DNA of 64,000 bases. It comes from Clostridia bacterium. Lineage in GTDB: Bacteria; Bacillota; Clostridia; Oscillospirales; Acutalibacteraceae. The stretch lies in NCBI GenBank assembly GCA_017461625.1, contig JAFTXJ010000013.1:124001-188000 (forward strand), given 5' to 3'. Below the pieces are notes generated by a model. That model saw only the letters and a list, made by a program, of their open reading frames with translations. It was not told the origin of the DNA and searched no databases. Positions 26,656 to 34,537 of the stretch are shown here, piece by piece; position 1 is the stretch's first letter; each line of letters begins with the position of its first letter. The position numbers and the translations under genes are program-made.

Positions 26656-27822
26656 TTAAACGTTTATTATTTCTGTTTTTCTTGGTGTTGCAAATCTATT
26701 TTTTATATCCAGAAGATTTTCGCATATTTGATTGTCATTCAAGGACGATGCATCATTAATTTCAGTAAGCTTTTGTCTATAAAATTCAAGCCATTCATTT
26801 AAGATTTCATACAAGGACATCAGTTTTGGTTTTCCGTCTGAGAGTAGAATTGCACGATACTCATAAACCTCTTCAATTTTAGAGTGCAAAAGCAGCGCTT
26901 CTATCGCCTCCTGCACATTACCCCTTTTCTTTAATGCGATATCAATGCAAACGGAATCTTTGCTTGAGCGATTTTCAATCTTTATTGCATCATAAAACAT
27001 GGGAAAATCGTCGAGTACGATCGATTTAATATCTTTAATATCGTTGTGCGGCCCTACGCACTTAAATTTTGACATCAGTGTAAATGGCAATTCGTTGATA
27101 ATAATGTGCGGACGTCCTGTTTCATCTTTATGTATATCCACTTTACCACGAATAACAACGTTACCGACGCCTGTTTTATATGTCTGCGCAAGGTCGCATT
27201 TGTTTATAATTATTCCACCCTCTATAAAATCGGGACCTTTTATGTATGATAACAACTCATCTTCCGATATGTCTGGGTTTCGAATCAAAGCAATAACCGC
27301 ATCAATTACCTCGCCAAGGTTATGTGGGGGAATAGAGCACATTGTGCCCTCTGTTCCTGAAATAAGCACGTTTGGCAAGCAAGCGAAAAAGACAGTTGAT
27401 TTTTCATCCAAATCTTGCTTCTCAACATTAAATATAGTATTTGCAAATTCGGATAGTTTGACCTCGTTATAATGAGGGTCTGAAAAATCGCCATAACAAG
27501 AACCACTCCTTCCAAAGTTGCCTGCACCTTGGAGAAGCGTGGGGGCTTTCCATTCCTGCACCATGTTCAATATGGTGTCATAAAGTTTTGCAGAAATTCC
27601 AAAAGCGCTACGAGGCAACATATCGTTAAAAAGATGCTCACCTTCAAAATCCGCAATAATAGTTGCGGTACATTTTCTTTTCCCGTTATTGGTAGCATTT
27701 TGCACTTTTGCTAATACTTTCCGCTGTGTTGGTGTTAAACCGTCACGAACATCAGGAATCTCTTTTTCAAAAGAGCGTTTTTCGATTGCAGTATCTAAAT
27801 ACGAATTATCAGTATTAAGCAT
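26656..27822 (-). CDS. GyrA/ParC-like DNA-gate protein lacking C-gate and C-terminal domain
   Basis: A 388-residue relative of type IIA topoisomerase A subunits. EIPDVRDGLTPTQRKVL (21-37) matches the GyrA N-terminus; GAGNFGRSGSCYGDFSDPHYNEVKLS cut as DFSDPHYNEVKLS (112-124) aligns with the catalytic region, so Y118 would be the DNA-linked tyrosine. HPHG is replaced by SAFG (72-75), and the conserved Arg before the tyrosine is His117. Tower-domain landmarks remain: IPPHNLGEVID, GPDF, TGVGNVVIRGK, INELPF and DGKPKLMSLYEILNEWLEFYR. After this, only about 15 residues precede LLDIKNRFATPRKTEI, which aligns with the sequence just after the coiled coil (KRRTEI). So roughly 110 residues of coiled coil/C-gate and the whole beta-pinwheel are absent. 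No GyrB gene is near. Start 27822 has GGAGGG. Confidence 0.82.
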   Translation of the reverse strand: MLNTDNSYLDTAIEKRSFEKEIPDVRDGLTPTQRKVLAKVQNATNNGKRKCTATIIADFEGEHLFNDMLPRSAFGISAKLYDTILNMVQEWKAPTLLQGAGNFGRSGSCYGDFSDPHYNEVKLSEFANTIFNVEKQDLDEKSTVFFACLPNVLISGTEGTMCSIPPHNLGEVIDAVIALIRNPDISEDELLSYIKGPDFIEGGIIINKCDLAQTYKTGVGNVVIRGKVDIHKDETGRPHIIINELPFTLMSKFKCVGPHNDIKDIKSIVLDDFPMFYDAIKIENRSSKDSVCIDIALKKRGNVQEAIEALLLHSKIEEVYEYRAILLSDGKPKLMSLYEILNEWLEFYRQKLTEINDASSLNDNQICENLLDIKNRFATPRKTEIINV

Positions 27823-27857
27823 ATAATCGCCCTCCGTACATCTGTATCATATCTTCT

Positions 27858-27886
27858 ATTTTACTATACTTCTATTATAAAGTAAA
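27858..27886 (-). promoter_or_regulatory. Possible promoter of the GyrA-like gene
   Basis: Minus-strand TTTACT (27881-27886), 17-nt spacer, TAAAAT (27858-27863), 36 nt before the start codon. A TATAAT also occurs in the spacer but has no well-placed -35. Confidence 0.5.
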
Positions 27887-27909
27887 TAGAGTGACAAAAA
27901 TGGGACACA

Positions 27910-27940
27910 AAACAGCGAGGTGAAAATTACCTCGCTGTTT
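27910..27940. terminator. 12-bp hairpin, probable terminator upstream of the GyrA-like gene
   Basis: Perfect arms AAACAGCGAGGT / ACCTCGCTGTTT (27910-27921 and 27929-27940) with a 7-nt loop; followed by TTTTGTG on the minus strand. It would isolate the GyrA-like gene from transcripts coming from the spoVT-like remnant. Confidence 0.65.
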
Positions 27941-27951
27941 GCTATGTATAA

Positions 27952-28055
27952 AAACCGCCGAAAAACCTATTTTGACACCCTTGTGTTCAATAGGGTAAAC
28001 TAGCGGAAAGCCCAGTGTTTATACAGGTTTTGGGCGGTTTGCCCTATTATAACAC
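27952..28055. repeat. Structured intergenic sequence with nested and competing inverted repeats
   Basis: Outer arms 27952-27968 and 28025-28040 pair almost perfectly (AAACCGCC...ACCT with AGGTTTTGGGCGGTTT). Inside, 27966-27978 pairs with 27983-27994, while 27983-27995 can alternatively pair with 28042-28055. The first and last of these are therefore near-direct repeats. No coding potential of its own; it abuts the break point of the spoVT-like remnant. It could be the end of a lost insertion sequence or a folded RNA. Confidence 0.7.
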
Positions 28056-28092
28056 AAGCCTCAATTCTTCTCACAATCCCTGTTGCTTTCAT
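28000..28092 (-). pseudogene. Truncated spoVT/AbrB-like 5' fragment
   Basis: Thirty codons starting MKATGIVRRIE, identical to the first ten residues of SpoVT, then unrelated sequence and a stop at 28000. AAGGAG precedes the ATG (28092) by a normal gap. The shared codons differ at several third positions (and one AGA/CGT exchange) from spoVT, so this was a diverged, once-translated paralogue rather than a fresh duplicate. Homology ends near 28061, at the edge of the structured repeat. Its promoter upstream is interrupted by the 170-bp element. Confidence 0.75.
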
Positions 28093-28115
28093 ATATAAAT
28101 CTCCTTCTGATGTTA

Positions 28116-28285
28116 CACCGCATAAAGCCCCCTTGCCTAAAGGGGGCTGGCATTTTCGAAGAAAATGACCGGGGGATAAATGCTGCTTTGCAGCATTCCG
28201 TCCTGCGGACAATCCCTCCACCGCTGTCGCGGTCCCCCTCCCTCTAAGGCGAGGGAGGCATTATTTCGCGTAATTTTTGATTTTG
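28116..28285. mobile_element. 170-bp non-autonomous (MITE-like) insertion
   Basis: GC-rich, non-coding block of successive hairpins: AGCCCCCTT/AAGGGGGCT, a GGCATTTTC/GAAAATG stem, AATGCTGC/GCAGCATT, ACCGC/GCGGT and CCCTC/GAGGG. The 8-mer TGATGTTA occurs at both edges (28108-28115 and 28286-28293) and looks like a target duplication. Removing the element with one 8-mer restores a compact promoter, ribosome site and start for the spoVT-like fragment. It has no transposase, so it would need one in trans. A related palindromic core occurs at about 41071-41090. Confidence 0.7.
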
Positions 28286-28291
28286 TGATGT

Positions 28292-28320
28292 TATTATCTG
28301 TAATTCAAGGGGATTTATAC
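28292..28320 (-). promoter_or_regulatory. Second copy of the spoVT-type promoter
   Basis: Minus-strand GTATA (28316-28320), 17-nt spacer, GATAATA (28292-28298). About 30 of 36 bases match the spoVT promoter region at 26612-26647. The downstream gene start is separated from it by the 170-bp element. Confidence 0.65.
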
Positions 28321-28344
28321 TGTAGGTTTTTCTTTAAATTTTCA

Positions 28345-28376
28345 TCAAAAAATCAAACCTCCCGGTTATCGGGAGG
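28345..28376 (-). terminator. Terminator of the 588-residue membrane protein gene
   Basis: Minus-strand stem CCTCCCG / CGGGAGG (28358-28376, 4- to 5-nt loop) followed by TTTGATTTTTTG. Confidence 0.85.
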
Positions 28377-28384
28377 CTCATTGC

Positions 28385-30151
28385 TTATTTCACTTTTTCA
28401 ACAGGGATTATTGCACCCTCATTTTTATCAACGGTAAAGGTTACTGTGTCACCTCTGTTAAAGATGATAACCTTTTCTGCATCGCTTGCTTTAACTGAAT
28501 AGTAGCTTTCCTGAGTGTCAAGCTTGAAGTAATAAACACTTTCACCACCGATAACTGCTGTCCTAATGTCGGTAATTTTGCCTGTTACTTCAACCTCCTG
28601 AACAACGGGAGCATTGCTTTCGCCCTGAGAGTCGGTGTCCTCTGTGATGTTATCGGTTGAAACATCAAGCTTGATGCCGTTCTTTGAAAGCTCTTTGAGG
28701 TAATTTTCAATACACTCTGTAAGTGAAGTGCCCACAGCACCGATTGAATACTGACCAACGTTTACAAGAGCATACATTTTAACAAGGTCACTTGAATCCT
28801 TAAGTGACATAAAGTATGTGGGCTCACCGTCAACATTAAGAAGAAGGGGGAATGATGCATCATATTCATACTGCTGAACAAGACCTTCGGCAGAGGTTTC
28901 TGCAGAGCTTTCTTTAGCACCTGAAATTACATAGTATTTTGCATCTTTTGTACGCATATTGATAAGTGCAAAGCCTGTGAGTGATTCGTCACTTGTAAGT
29001 GATGTAACACCTGTGTAAAGATAAACGTCATCATTCATTGCAAGGTAGCTTGAACCTTCGGTGGTAACATACGTGTCTTTCTGACCAAGAATAGAGTTCC
29101 AGAATCCACCGCCATAAAGGCCGTAGTAATTATACTGCTCTATAAGAAGGTCGTCTGAATATACACAGTCAATCCAGGAAAGGGCATTGTCATTTCTGAT
29201 TTCGTCCATTGTGTATGAAATACACTCGCCTGTTATCGCATTACAGATAACTGCACCAATGGCATCTGTTCCGCCGAAAAGACCGATGGTTTTATCAAGG
29301 CGGGCAGCTATCCAATATGCGTTGCCTTCATCATCAACTTCAAAGGTAGGTGTTGCAAACATATATGTGGGGTATTCAAAACGAAGATGTCTTTTAACAT
29401 TGTGAGAGAAGTGATCGGCTGTTGAATACTGAATACCGCCCTCAACGGTTACAAGCTCGCTCTTTTGTGTGATTGAGTCAATCATGATGTAAGCAGGGAT
29501 TCTGTTGTCACGGTTAGTAAACCACTTAATGATATTTGAATATTGAAGAGTTGCCACTCTTACGGGAACATCACGGAAATTAATCTGATTATATGACGGC
29601 TGAACTGTGAACTGAGAAACATAGCCCAATTCTGAAAGCTCACTCAAAGCCTTCTGAGCCATAACGGCTGTGGTATCAAGGTCAATTCTTGGAACGGTTG
29701 CAAATGAATCGTCAGAAGAGTCTGCAACCTCCTGAACAAAGTTGCCACCCTGAACGTCAATAATCTCACTGTAATCTTTGGCTCTGAAAACAGTTGAAGA
29801 TATGATAAATCCAACAGCAACAACAGCAATAAGAACACCGATTAAAATTATGGGTATTCTTGCACTCTTTTTGGCATAGGGAGCATAGTCGGGGGTCTTA
29901 AGTGCACCCGAGGTGATGTAATTCACTGCACAATAAAAGGCAAGAACTGCACCTAAGAAAATATACATCTCTATAGCCTTGAAGTTAAAAGCAGGCAGAT
30001 AAAAATAATATCCCACTGCACCTGCAATCAGAGTAACAATTATATTGATGATAATTCTAAGTGCCTTTTTTTCAGGGGGGATAACAACCTTACTCTTATT
30101 CTGACCTCTGTCATTATTATTTGAAGAAAAGTCAACCTTTATAGGGTCCAT
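28385..30151 (-). CDS. Conserved membrane-anchored protein of unknown function
   Basis: A 588-residue protein. After a 30-residue basic cytoplasmic start it has two closely spaced hydrophobic segments (about 37-55 and 60-80) and a third near 105-125 (IPIILIGVLIAVVAVGFII), then a large mostly extracytoplasmic region of about 460 residues. The latter contains repeats of Tyr-, Thr- and Ser-rich beta-type sequence and GKITDIRTAVIGGESVYYFKL cut as GKITDIRTAVIGGESVYYF near the C-terminus, which resembles a small OB-like beta domain. I recognise similar proteins from gut Clostridia but know no function. The ATG at 30151 is chosen for its AAGGAG 8 nt upstream; an upstream ATG at 30178 lies in the promoter -10. 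It has its own promoter and terminator. Confidence 0.75.
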   Translation of the reverse strand: MDPIKVDFSSNNNDRGQNKSKVVIPPEKKALRIIINIIVTLIAGAVGYYFYLPAFNFKAIEMYIFLGAVLAFYCAVNYITSGALKTPDYAPYAKKSARIPIILIGVLIAVVAVGFIISSTVFRAKDYSEIIDVQGGNFVQEVADSSDDSFATVPRIDLDTTAVMAQKALSELSELGYVSQFTVQPSYNQINFRDVPVRVATLQYSNIIKWFTNRDNRIPAYIMIDSITQKSELVTVEGGIQYSTADHFSHNVKRHLRFEYPTYMFATPTFEVDDEGNAYWIAARLDKTIGLFGGTDAIGAVICNAITGECISYTMDEIRNDNALSWIDCVYSDDLLIEQYNYYGLYGGGFWNSILGQKDTYVTTEGSSYLAMNDDVYLYTGVTSLTSDESLTGFALINMRTKDAKYYVISGAKESSAETSAEGLVQQYEYDASFPLLLNVDGEPTYFMSLKDSSDLVKMYALVNVGQYSIGAVGTSLTECIENYLKELSKNGIKLDVSTDNITEDTDSQGESNAPVVQEVEVTGKITDIRTAVIGGESVYYFKLDTQESYYSVKASDAEKVIIFNRGDTVTFTVDKNEGAIIPVEKVK

Positions 30152-30177
30152 TAAATCAACTCCTTTATTATCATTCA

Positions 30178-30206
30178 ATTATATACTATTTTCCTGTTTA
30201 TTACAA
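30178..30206 (-). promoter_or_regulatory. Promoter of the 588-residue membrane protein
   Basis: Minus-strand TTGTAA (30201-30206), 17-nt spacer, TATAAT (30178-30183). Confidence 0.8.
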
Positions 30207-30256
30207 GCATTTATTTAATGTTTACACTTTATTAAAAATGTAGACGTGTTTTGGGG

Positions 30257-30285
30257 TTGAATAATCGGAAGAATATAAGTATAAT
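30257..30285 (+). promoter_or_regulatory. Promoter of the CPBP protease gene
   Basis: TTGAAT (30257-30262), 17-nt spacer, TATAAT (30280-30285), divergent from the promoter at 30178-30206. Confidence 0.78.
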
Positions 30286-30316
30286 ATAAACACAAACAAA
30301 ATTCGAGGTATTTTTT

Positions 30317-31687
30317 ATGAGCGACAACCGTTACACTTACGGCACTTATGAAAATTATAATAACCCCTTTACTCCAAAGGACCCGTTTATCAACCGCGAT
30401 GCAAGGCACCTGACAAAGCTGAGCCTGCTTGCGGGCACAGGTGTTTTGTGCTTTATCCTTGTTCAGTATATTTTCTCTTTCATAGTTGTTGGAATCAGCA
30501 CTTCAACTCAACCGAGCTTTTTGTTGAATGCGCTGCTTACAATCCTTTTAAGCATTTTGGGAATATACGTTCCGTTCACAGTAATCATGCGGTTTTATTC
30601 CCCTGAGGACAGGGCCGTTTGCATGAACCTGGATGCTCCTGTTTCCAAAAAATCTTTTCTTTATGCTTTGGTAACAGGCACAGCGGCTGTTTTTGCAGGC
30701 AACTATATCACAAGCGGTTTTTCAGGCTTTGTGTCTACTTATGACATTGAATTTTCCAACTACCCCACTGAAAACCCCGCAAACTTTTTGGAATATCTGT
30801 TGTTCGCCTTTGAGGTTGCAATTATCCCCGCAATTGTAGAAGAGGTTGCAATAAGAGGTGTTGTTATGCCTCCCCTTCGCAAATACGGCGACCGCTTCGC
30901 AATTATAATGTCGGCAATTATTTTTGCTCTTATGCACAGCAATATGTTGCAGATACCTTTTGCCTTTGTTGCAGGCATTGTTCTTGGTTATTTTGCAATT
31001 TCTACCAAATCAGTATGGACATCTATCGCAATCCACGCCGCCAACAACCTTTTGTCGGTTATTTCAACTGCAGCACTTGAAAGCCCTGTTGTCGGCGTCA
31101 TCCTTTCTGTTATGATTGTGGTTCTTCTGGCAGCCGGTGTTTACTGTGGCTTTAAATTCATCAAAGAACCGCACTACAGCCTGGGTATCACCTTTGCACC
31201 CAAATCTGAAAGGAAGTTTTTGTTCGCTTCTGCCGCTGTTTTTCTTTTTATTTCATTTGTTTATTCAAGCTATGAGGGTAACAATTCAACACCGTATATT
31301 CTCACCTCACTCCTTTTTGCTTTTTGCATAAGGCGATATTTAAAAGCAAACAACCGTCAACGCAATTGTCTGCCCTCAAGCAGTCTTAACCTTAAAACAA
31401 GGGTTGCTCTTTATTGCTCAACCCCAACTGTTATCGGAGGAATGGTGATACTCATTCTCTCTGCAATACAAACTGTCACCGTCACCTCTTACGGAGGATA
31501 CCTTTTCCTTTACGGTGCACTGGCAGCAGTGCTTGCCGCAACGCTTTATATGATTTATAAAATCCTTCATTCAAAAGAGCTTGAAAGCAAAAGCAAAAGT
31601 GTTTACAGAAAAAGTCTGTATGTGATGATTGCTGTTTGCATTGTGATGATGATTACCTCTTTTGTTTCAAATCTTTTGATGTTTTAG
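30317..31687 (+). CDS. CPBP-family intramembrane metalloprotease
   Basis: A 456-residue polytopic protein of the CPBP (Abi/CAAX protease) type. The catalytic motifs are EEVAIRG near residue 173 (EExxxR), FALMHSN near 196 (FxxxH) and IHAANN near 237 (HxxxN). About eight hydrophobic segments cluster before residue 290. A C-terminal extension of about 170 residues with at least four more segments (starting FLFASAAVFLFISFVYSS) is longer than in typical members. Substrates are unknown; family members process prenylated peptides, bacteriocin-immunity or sigma-regulatory proteins. A 10-nt gap leads to tadA, so they are probably co-transcribed. Confidence 0.85.
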   Translation: MSDNRYTYGTYENYNNPFTPKDPFINRDARHLTKLSLLAGTGVLCFILVQYIFSFIVVGISTSTQPSFLLNALLTILLSILGIYVPFTVIMRFYSPEDRAVCMNLDAPVSKKSFLYALVTGTAAVFAGNYITSGFSGFVSTYDIEFSNYPTENPANFLEYLLFAFEVAIIPAIVEEVAIRGVVMPPLRKYGDRFAIIMSAIIFALMHSNMLQIPFAFVAGIVLGYFAISTKSVWTSIAIHAANNLLSVISTAALESPVVGVILSVMIVVLLAAGVYCGFKFIKEPHYSLGITFAPKSERKFLFASAAVFLFISFVYSSYEGNNSTPYILTSLLFAFCIRRYLKANNRQRNCLPSSSLNLKTRVALYCSTPTVIGGMVILILSAIQTVTVTSYGGYLFLYGALAAVLAATLYMIYKILHSKELESKSKSVYRKSLYVMIAVCIVMMITSFVSNLLMF

Positions 31688-31696
31688 GTAGCAGAT

Positions 31697-32155
31697 ATGG
31701 ATAAAAATAAAATTATGGACGAAGCATTTGCCCTTGCCCTGGAAGCGGCCGAAGAAGGGGAAGTTCCTGTTGGTGCGGTAATCACCCTTGACGGTGAAAT
31801 TGTGGGCAGAGGCAGAAACCGACGTGAAAAAAGCAAAAACGCCCTTGCTCACGCTGAAATTGAAGCAATTAACGACGCTTGCAAAAACCTTAGCGGGTGG
31901 AGGCTGTGGCAATGTGAAATGTTCGTTACCCTTGAGCCCTGCCCTATGTGTGCAGGTGCAATTATAAATTCACGGCTCAAAAAGGTAACTTACGGCGCAA
32001 AGGACCTTAAAGCAGGCTCCTGCCAATCGGTAATAAATCTTTTTGATTTGCCGTATAACCACAAGCCTGAAATTGAAAGCGGTTACCGCGAAGAAGAAGC
32101 CTCAGAGCTTCTGAGCGATTTTTTTAAAAAGTTAAGAGAAAAAAAGAGGAGCTGA
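31697..32155 (+). CDS. tadA: tRNA-specific adenosine deaminase TadA
   Basis: Converts A34 to inosine in the anticodon of tRNA-Arg(ACG). The 152-residue protein has the zinc/catalytic motif HAEIEAI near residue 53 and PCPMCAGAI near 83, both complete, and the normal family length. The stop codon lies within the stem of the downstream terminator. It follows the CPBP gene by 9 nt with a weak AGG site. Confidence 0.96.
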   Translation: MDKNKIMDEAFALALEAAEEGEVPVGAVITLDGEIVGRGRNRREKSKNALAHAEIEAINDACKNLSGWRLWQCEMFVTLEPCPMCAGAIINSRLKKVTYGAKDLKAGSCQSVINLFDLPYNHKPEIESGYREEEASELLSDFFKKLREKKRS

Positions 32156-32184
32156 TACAGTTAAGTATCGGCTCCGTTTTACTT
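32148..32184. terminator. Bidirectional terminator between tadA and the GH95 gene
   Basis: 11-bp stem GGAGCTGATAC / GTATCGGCTCC (one T-G pair), loop AGTTAA. CGTTTTACTTTT follows on the plus strand and TCTTTTTTT on the minus strand. Confidence 0.88.
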
Positions 32185-34512
32185 TTAAAATGATATTGTT
32201 ATTGTTTCACCTGCAGAGATTTTTGCAGTGAGAATGCCGTCAATAATTTCGTATTTATTTTCGCAAGGTTTTCCTGTGCGGGAATTAAGCTTAAGTCTCA
32301 ATACCGAGTCTTTTCCTGCAACCACATTCGCCTTTGTGAGCTTGCCGTTTTTCCATTCAATATCAAAAACAAGATTGCCCCTTGCTCTGACACCGTTGAT
32401 TCGTCCGTTTTGCCAGCTGTCAGGGAGTGCGGGCAAAAGCTCAACAATTCGGCTATCAGGTGAACCGAGATGGCTTTGAATAAGCATCTCTGTCATACCT
32501 GCAATGCCACCGAAGTTGCCGTCAATCTGAAACGGCGGATGAATATCAAAAAGATTGTATGCAGTGCACTTTGAAAGAAGATATCCGAGGTGCTTTGCGG
32601 CATTGTTGCCGTCTTTGAGCCTTGCATAAAAGCAGATTGTCCAAGCCCTTGACCAGCCTGTTGACCCACCACCGTTTTCGATTCTTCTGGCAATAGTTTT
32701 CTTGGCAGCTTCATAAATTTCAGGGTCACTTTCGTTGATGCTGTCATCCGGATAAAGACCGAAAAGCTGTGAAATGTGGCGATGACCGGGCTCGGTCTCC
32801 TCATAGTCGTTTATCCATTCCTGAATTGTGCCGTAACGTTCGCTGATTTTAACAGGAGGCAATTTTTTCATAATATCTTCAAGCCCTGCCACAAAATCAT
32901 TGTCTTCGCAAAGAACCTTGCACGCGTGAGCTGTTCTTGTAAAGAGCGAACGAATAATCTGAAAATCAATCGCCGCGGCATAAGTGAACATACTTTCCTG
33001 AACCGTACCGTCAGGCTCGGTGTAATAAAAAGAGTTCTCAGGAGAATTTGAAGGCGAAGTCACAAGCTGACCGTTTTTATCTTCAATAAGATAATCGCTC
33101 ACAAATTCACAAGCACCTTTGAGAATGGGATAAATCTCTCCAAGATACTTTTTGTCACCTGTAAATTCGTAATGCTCCCAAAGATTGAGGCAAAGCCACG
33201 GACCTGCCATTGGGAAAAATCCGCAGTCCACACTGTCGTGAACTCCAGTTCTGCCGAATGCATCGCAGGTGTGGTTAATCACCCAGCCCCTTGCACCAAA
33301 CAAATCATGTGCAGTCTTTTTGCCAAAATCACTGACCTTTTTCATAAAGTTAATGAACGGCTCTTCTGCATCAATAATATTGGCACAGCCTGCAGGCCAA
33401 TAGTTCATCTGTAAATTGATATTCGTGTGAAAATCACTGCCCCAAGGGGGATTAAAATCGTGACACCAGATTCCCTGCAGATTAGCAGGCAAGCGTGCAT
33501 TTTTGCCTGAGCTTTCAATGAGCAGGTATCTGCCGAAATTGTAATAAAGGGTCAGCAAGTCATTATCCTGCTTGCCGTCGCCGAAATCGTCAAGGCGTTC
33601 ATCGGCAGAAATTTCTCTGTAATCAGGTGCACAAAGGTCAAAAGAAACTTTGTTAAACCACTTTTGATGATCTGCAATATGACGTGCCTTTATTTCTTCA
33701 TAAGTTGATGTTGAAATTTTATCAAGGCAGGAGTTTATCTTTTTGCGGTAATCAATTGTTTCGTCAACATCAAACTTATCAATATTATAATTTGTTTCAA
33801 ATGCACCGTAAATAATAACATATGTGCAATTCATTACGGTAACAAACTCGTGGTCGGGGATAAGCTTACCGTCAGTTTCAATTTTTATTTTTGCCCCGAA
33901 AGACATACCCTCGCAGCCTTCACCGTAGTTAGGGCTGTCGGCAGAGTTGATTCTGCCGTTCATCAAAATTTCGTCAGCCTTCAAAGCAGCAGAATAAGCA
34001 TCTCTTTTACGCTTCAGCGAAACTTTACAAGAAAATGGTCTGCCGTCATTTTGGAGTTTATAAACCAAAGCATCATACTCTTCACTGACGAAACATTCGC
34101 TGTTGAATTTCATTCCGCTTTTTGTAAAGCTTACTCTGCTGATTGCCTCACTGAGCTCAAGCTCCTTGCGATAATCGTCAAAAGGTGATTTATCAAAAAA
34201 GTCAACAAAAATTTCACCAAAGCTTTCATAAGAGCGAACAACTGGAGGGTCAGAAAGGAAGGTTGAGCGTGCAAGGTCTGCAGCCTCCTGAAGCCTTTCT
34301 TCAAAAATCAGTCCTCTGATTTGTGCAAGTGCTTCAGGTGAAGCGTGATATTTTTCTTCGATTTTTCTTCCGCACCAGAGGGATTCTTCATTTATTTCAA
34401 TTTGTTCACAATGAGGATTGCCGTAAATCATTGCACCCAACCTGCCGTTGCCGAGAGGGAAGGCACACATCCAATCATCAATAAACTCATTGTGCCAGAG
34501 TAAAGTTGACAT
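32185..34512 (-). CDS. Glycoside hydrolase family 95 (alpha-L-fucosidase type)
   Basis: A 775-residue GH95 enzyme; family members remove terminal alpha-1,2-linked L-fucose (some L-galactose) by inversion. N-terminal LWHNEFIDDWMCAFPLGNGR and GRLGAMIYGNPHCEQIEINE match the family's N-domain. The catalytic (alpha/alpha)6 barrel has ARLPANLQGIWCHDFNPPWG near 345 and DFHTNINLQMNYWPAG near 366, and the C-terminal catalytic region has HRHISQLFGLYP near 595 and FQIDGNFGGIAGMTEMLIQS near 683. There is no signal peptide, so it acts on imported oligosaccharides. It lies 25 nt after a small membrane protein gene. Confidence 0.93.
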   Translation of the reverse strand: MSTLLWHNEFIDDWMCAFPLGNGRLGAMIYGNPHCEQIEINEESLWCGRKIEEKYHASPEALAQIRGLIFEERLQEAADLARSTFLSDPPVVRSYESFGEIFVDFFDKSPFDDYRKELELSEAISRVSFTKSGMKFNSECFVSEEYDALVYKLQNDGRPFSCKVSLKRKRDAYSAALKADEILMNGRINSADSPNYGEGCEGMSFGAKIKIETDGKLIPDHEFVTVMNCTYVIIYGAFETNYNIDKFDVDETIDYRKKINSCLDKISTSTYEEIKARHIADHQKWFNKVSFDLCAPDYREISADERLDDFGDGKQDNDLLTLYYNFGRYLLIESSGKNARLPANLQGIWCHDFNPPWGSDFHTNINLQMNYWPAGCANIIDAEEPFINFMKKVSDFGKKTAHDLFGARGWVINHTCDAFGRTGVHDSVDCGFFPMAGPWLCLNLWEHYEFTGDKKYLGEIYPILKGACEFVSDYLIEDKNGQLVTSPSNSPENSFYYTEPDGTVQESMFTYAAAIDFQIIRSLFTRTAHACKVLCEDNDFVAGLEDIMKKLPPVKISERYGTIQEWINDYEETEPGHRHISQLFGLYPDDSINESDPEIYEAAKKTIARRIENGGGSTGWSRAWTICFYARLKDGNNAAKHLGYLLSKCTAYNLFDIHPPFQIDGNFGGIAGMTEMLIQSHLGSPDSRIVELLPALPDSWQNGRINGVRARGNLVFDIEWKNGKLTKANVVAGKDSVLRLKLNSRTGKPCENKYEIIDGILTAKISAGETITISF

Positions 34513-34537
34513 AATTTCACAACCTGTCTTTGTTTTT

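Noticed and set aside
26656..27822. GyrA-like gene as a simple 3'-truncated gyrA pseudogene
   Set aside because: It has an intact frame, its own ribosome site, and ends with the RKTEI segment that follows the coiled coil, which a 3' truncation could not produce.
28000..28221. A 73-codon open frame covering the spoVT-like fragment
   Set aside because: Its first 43 codons run through the 170-bp element and lack a ribosome site. The only natural start is the ATG at 28092, so I treat it as a truncated remnant.
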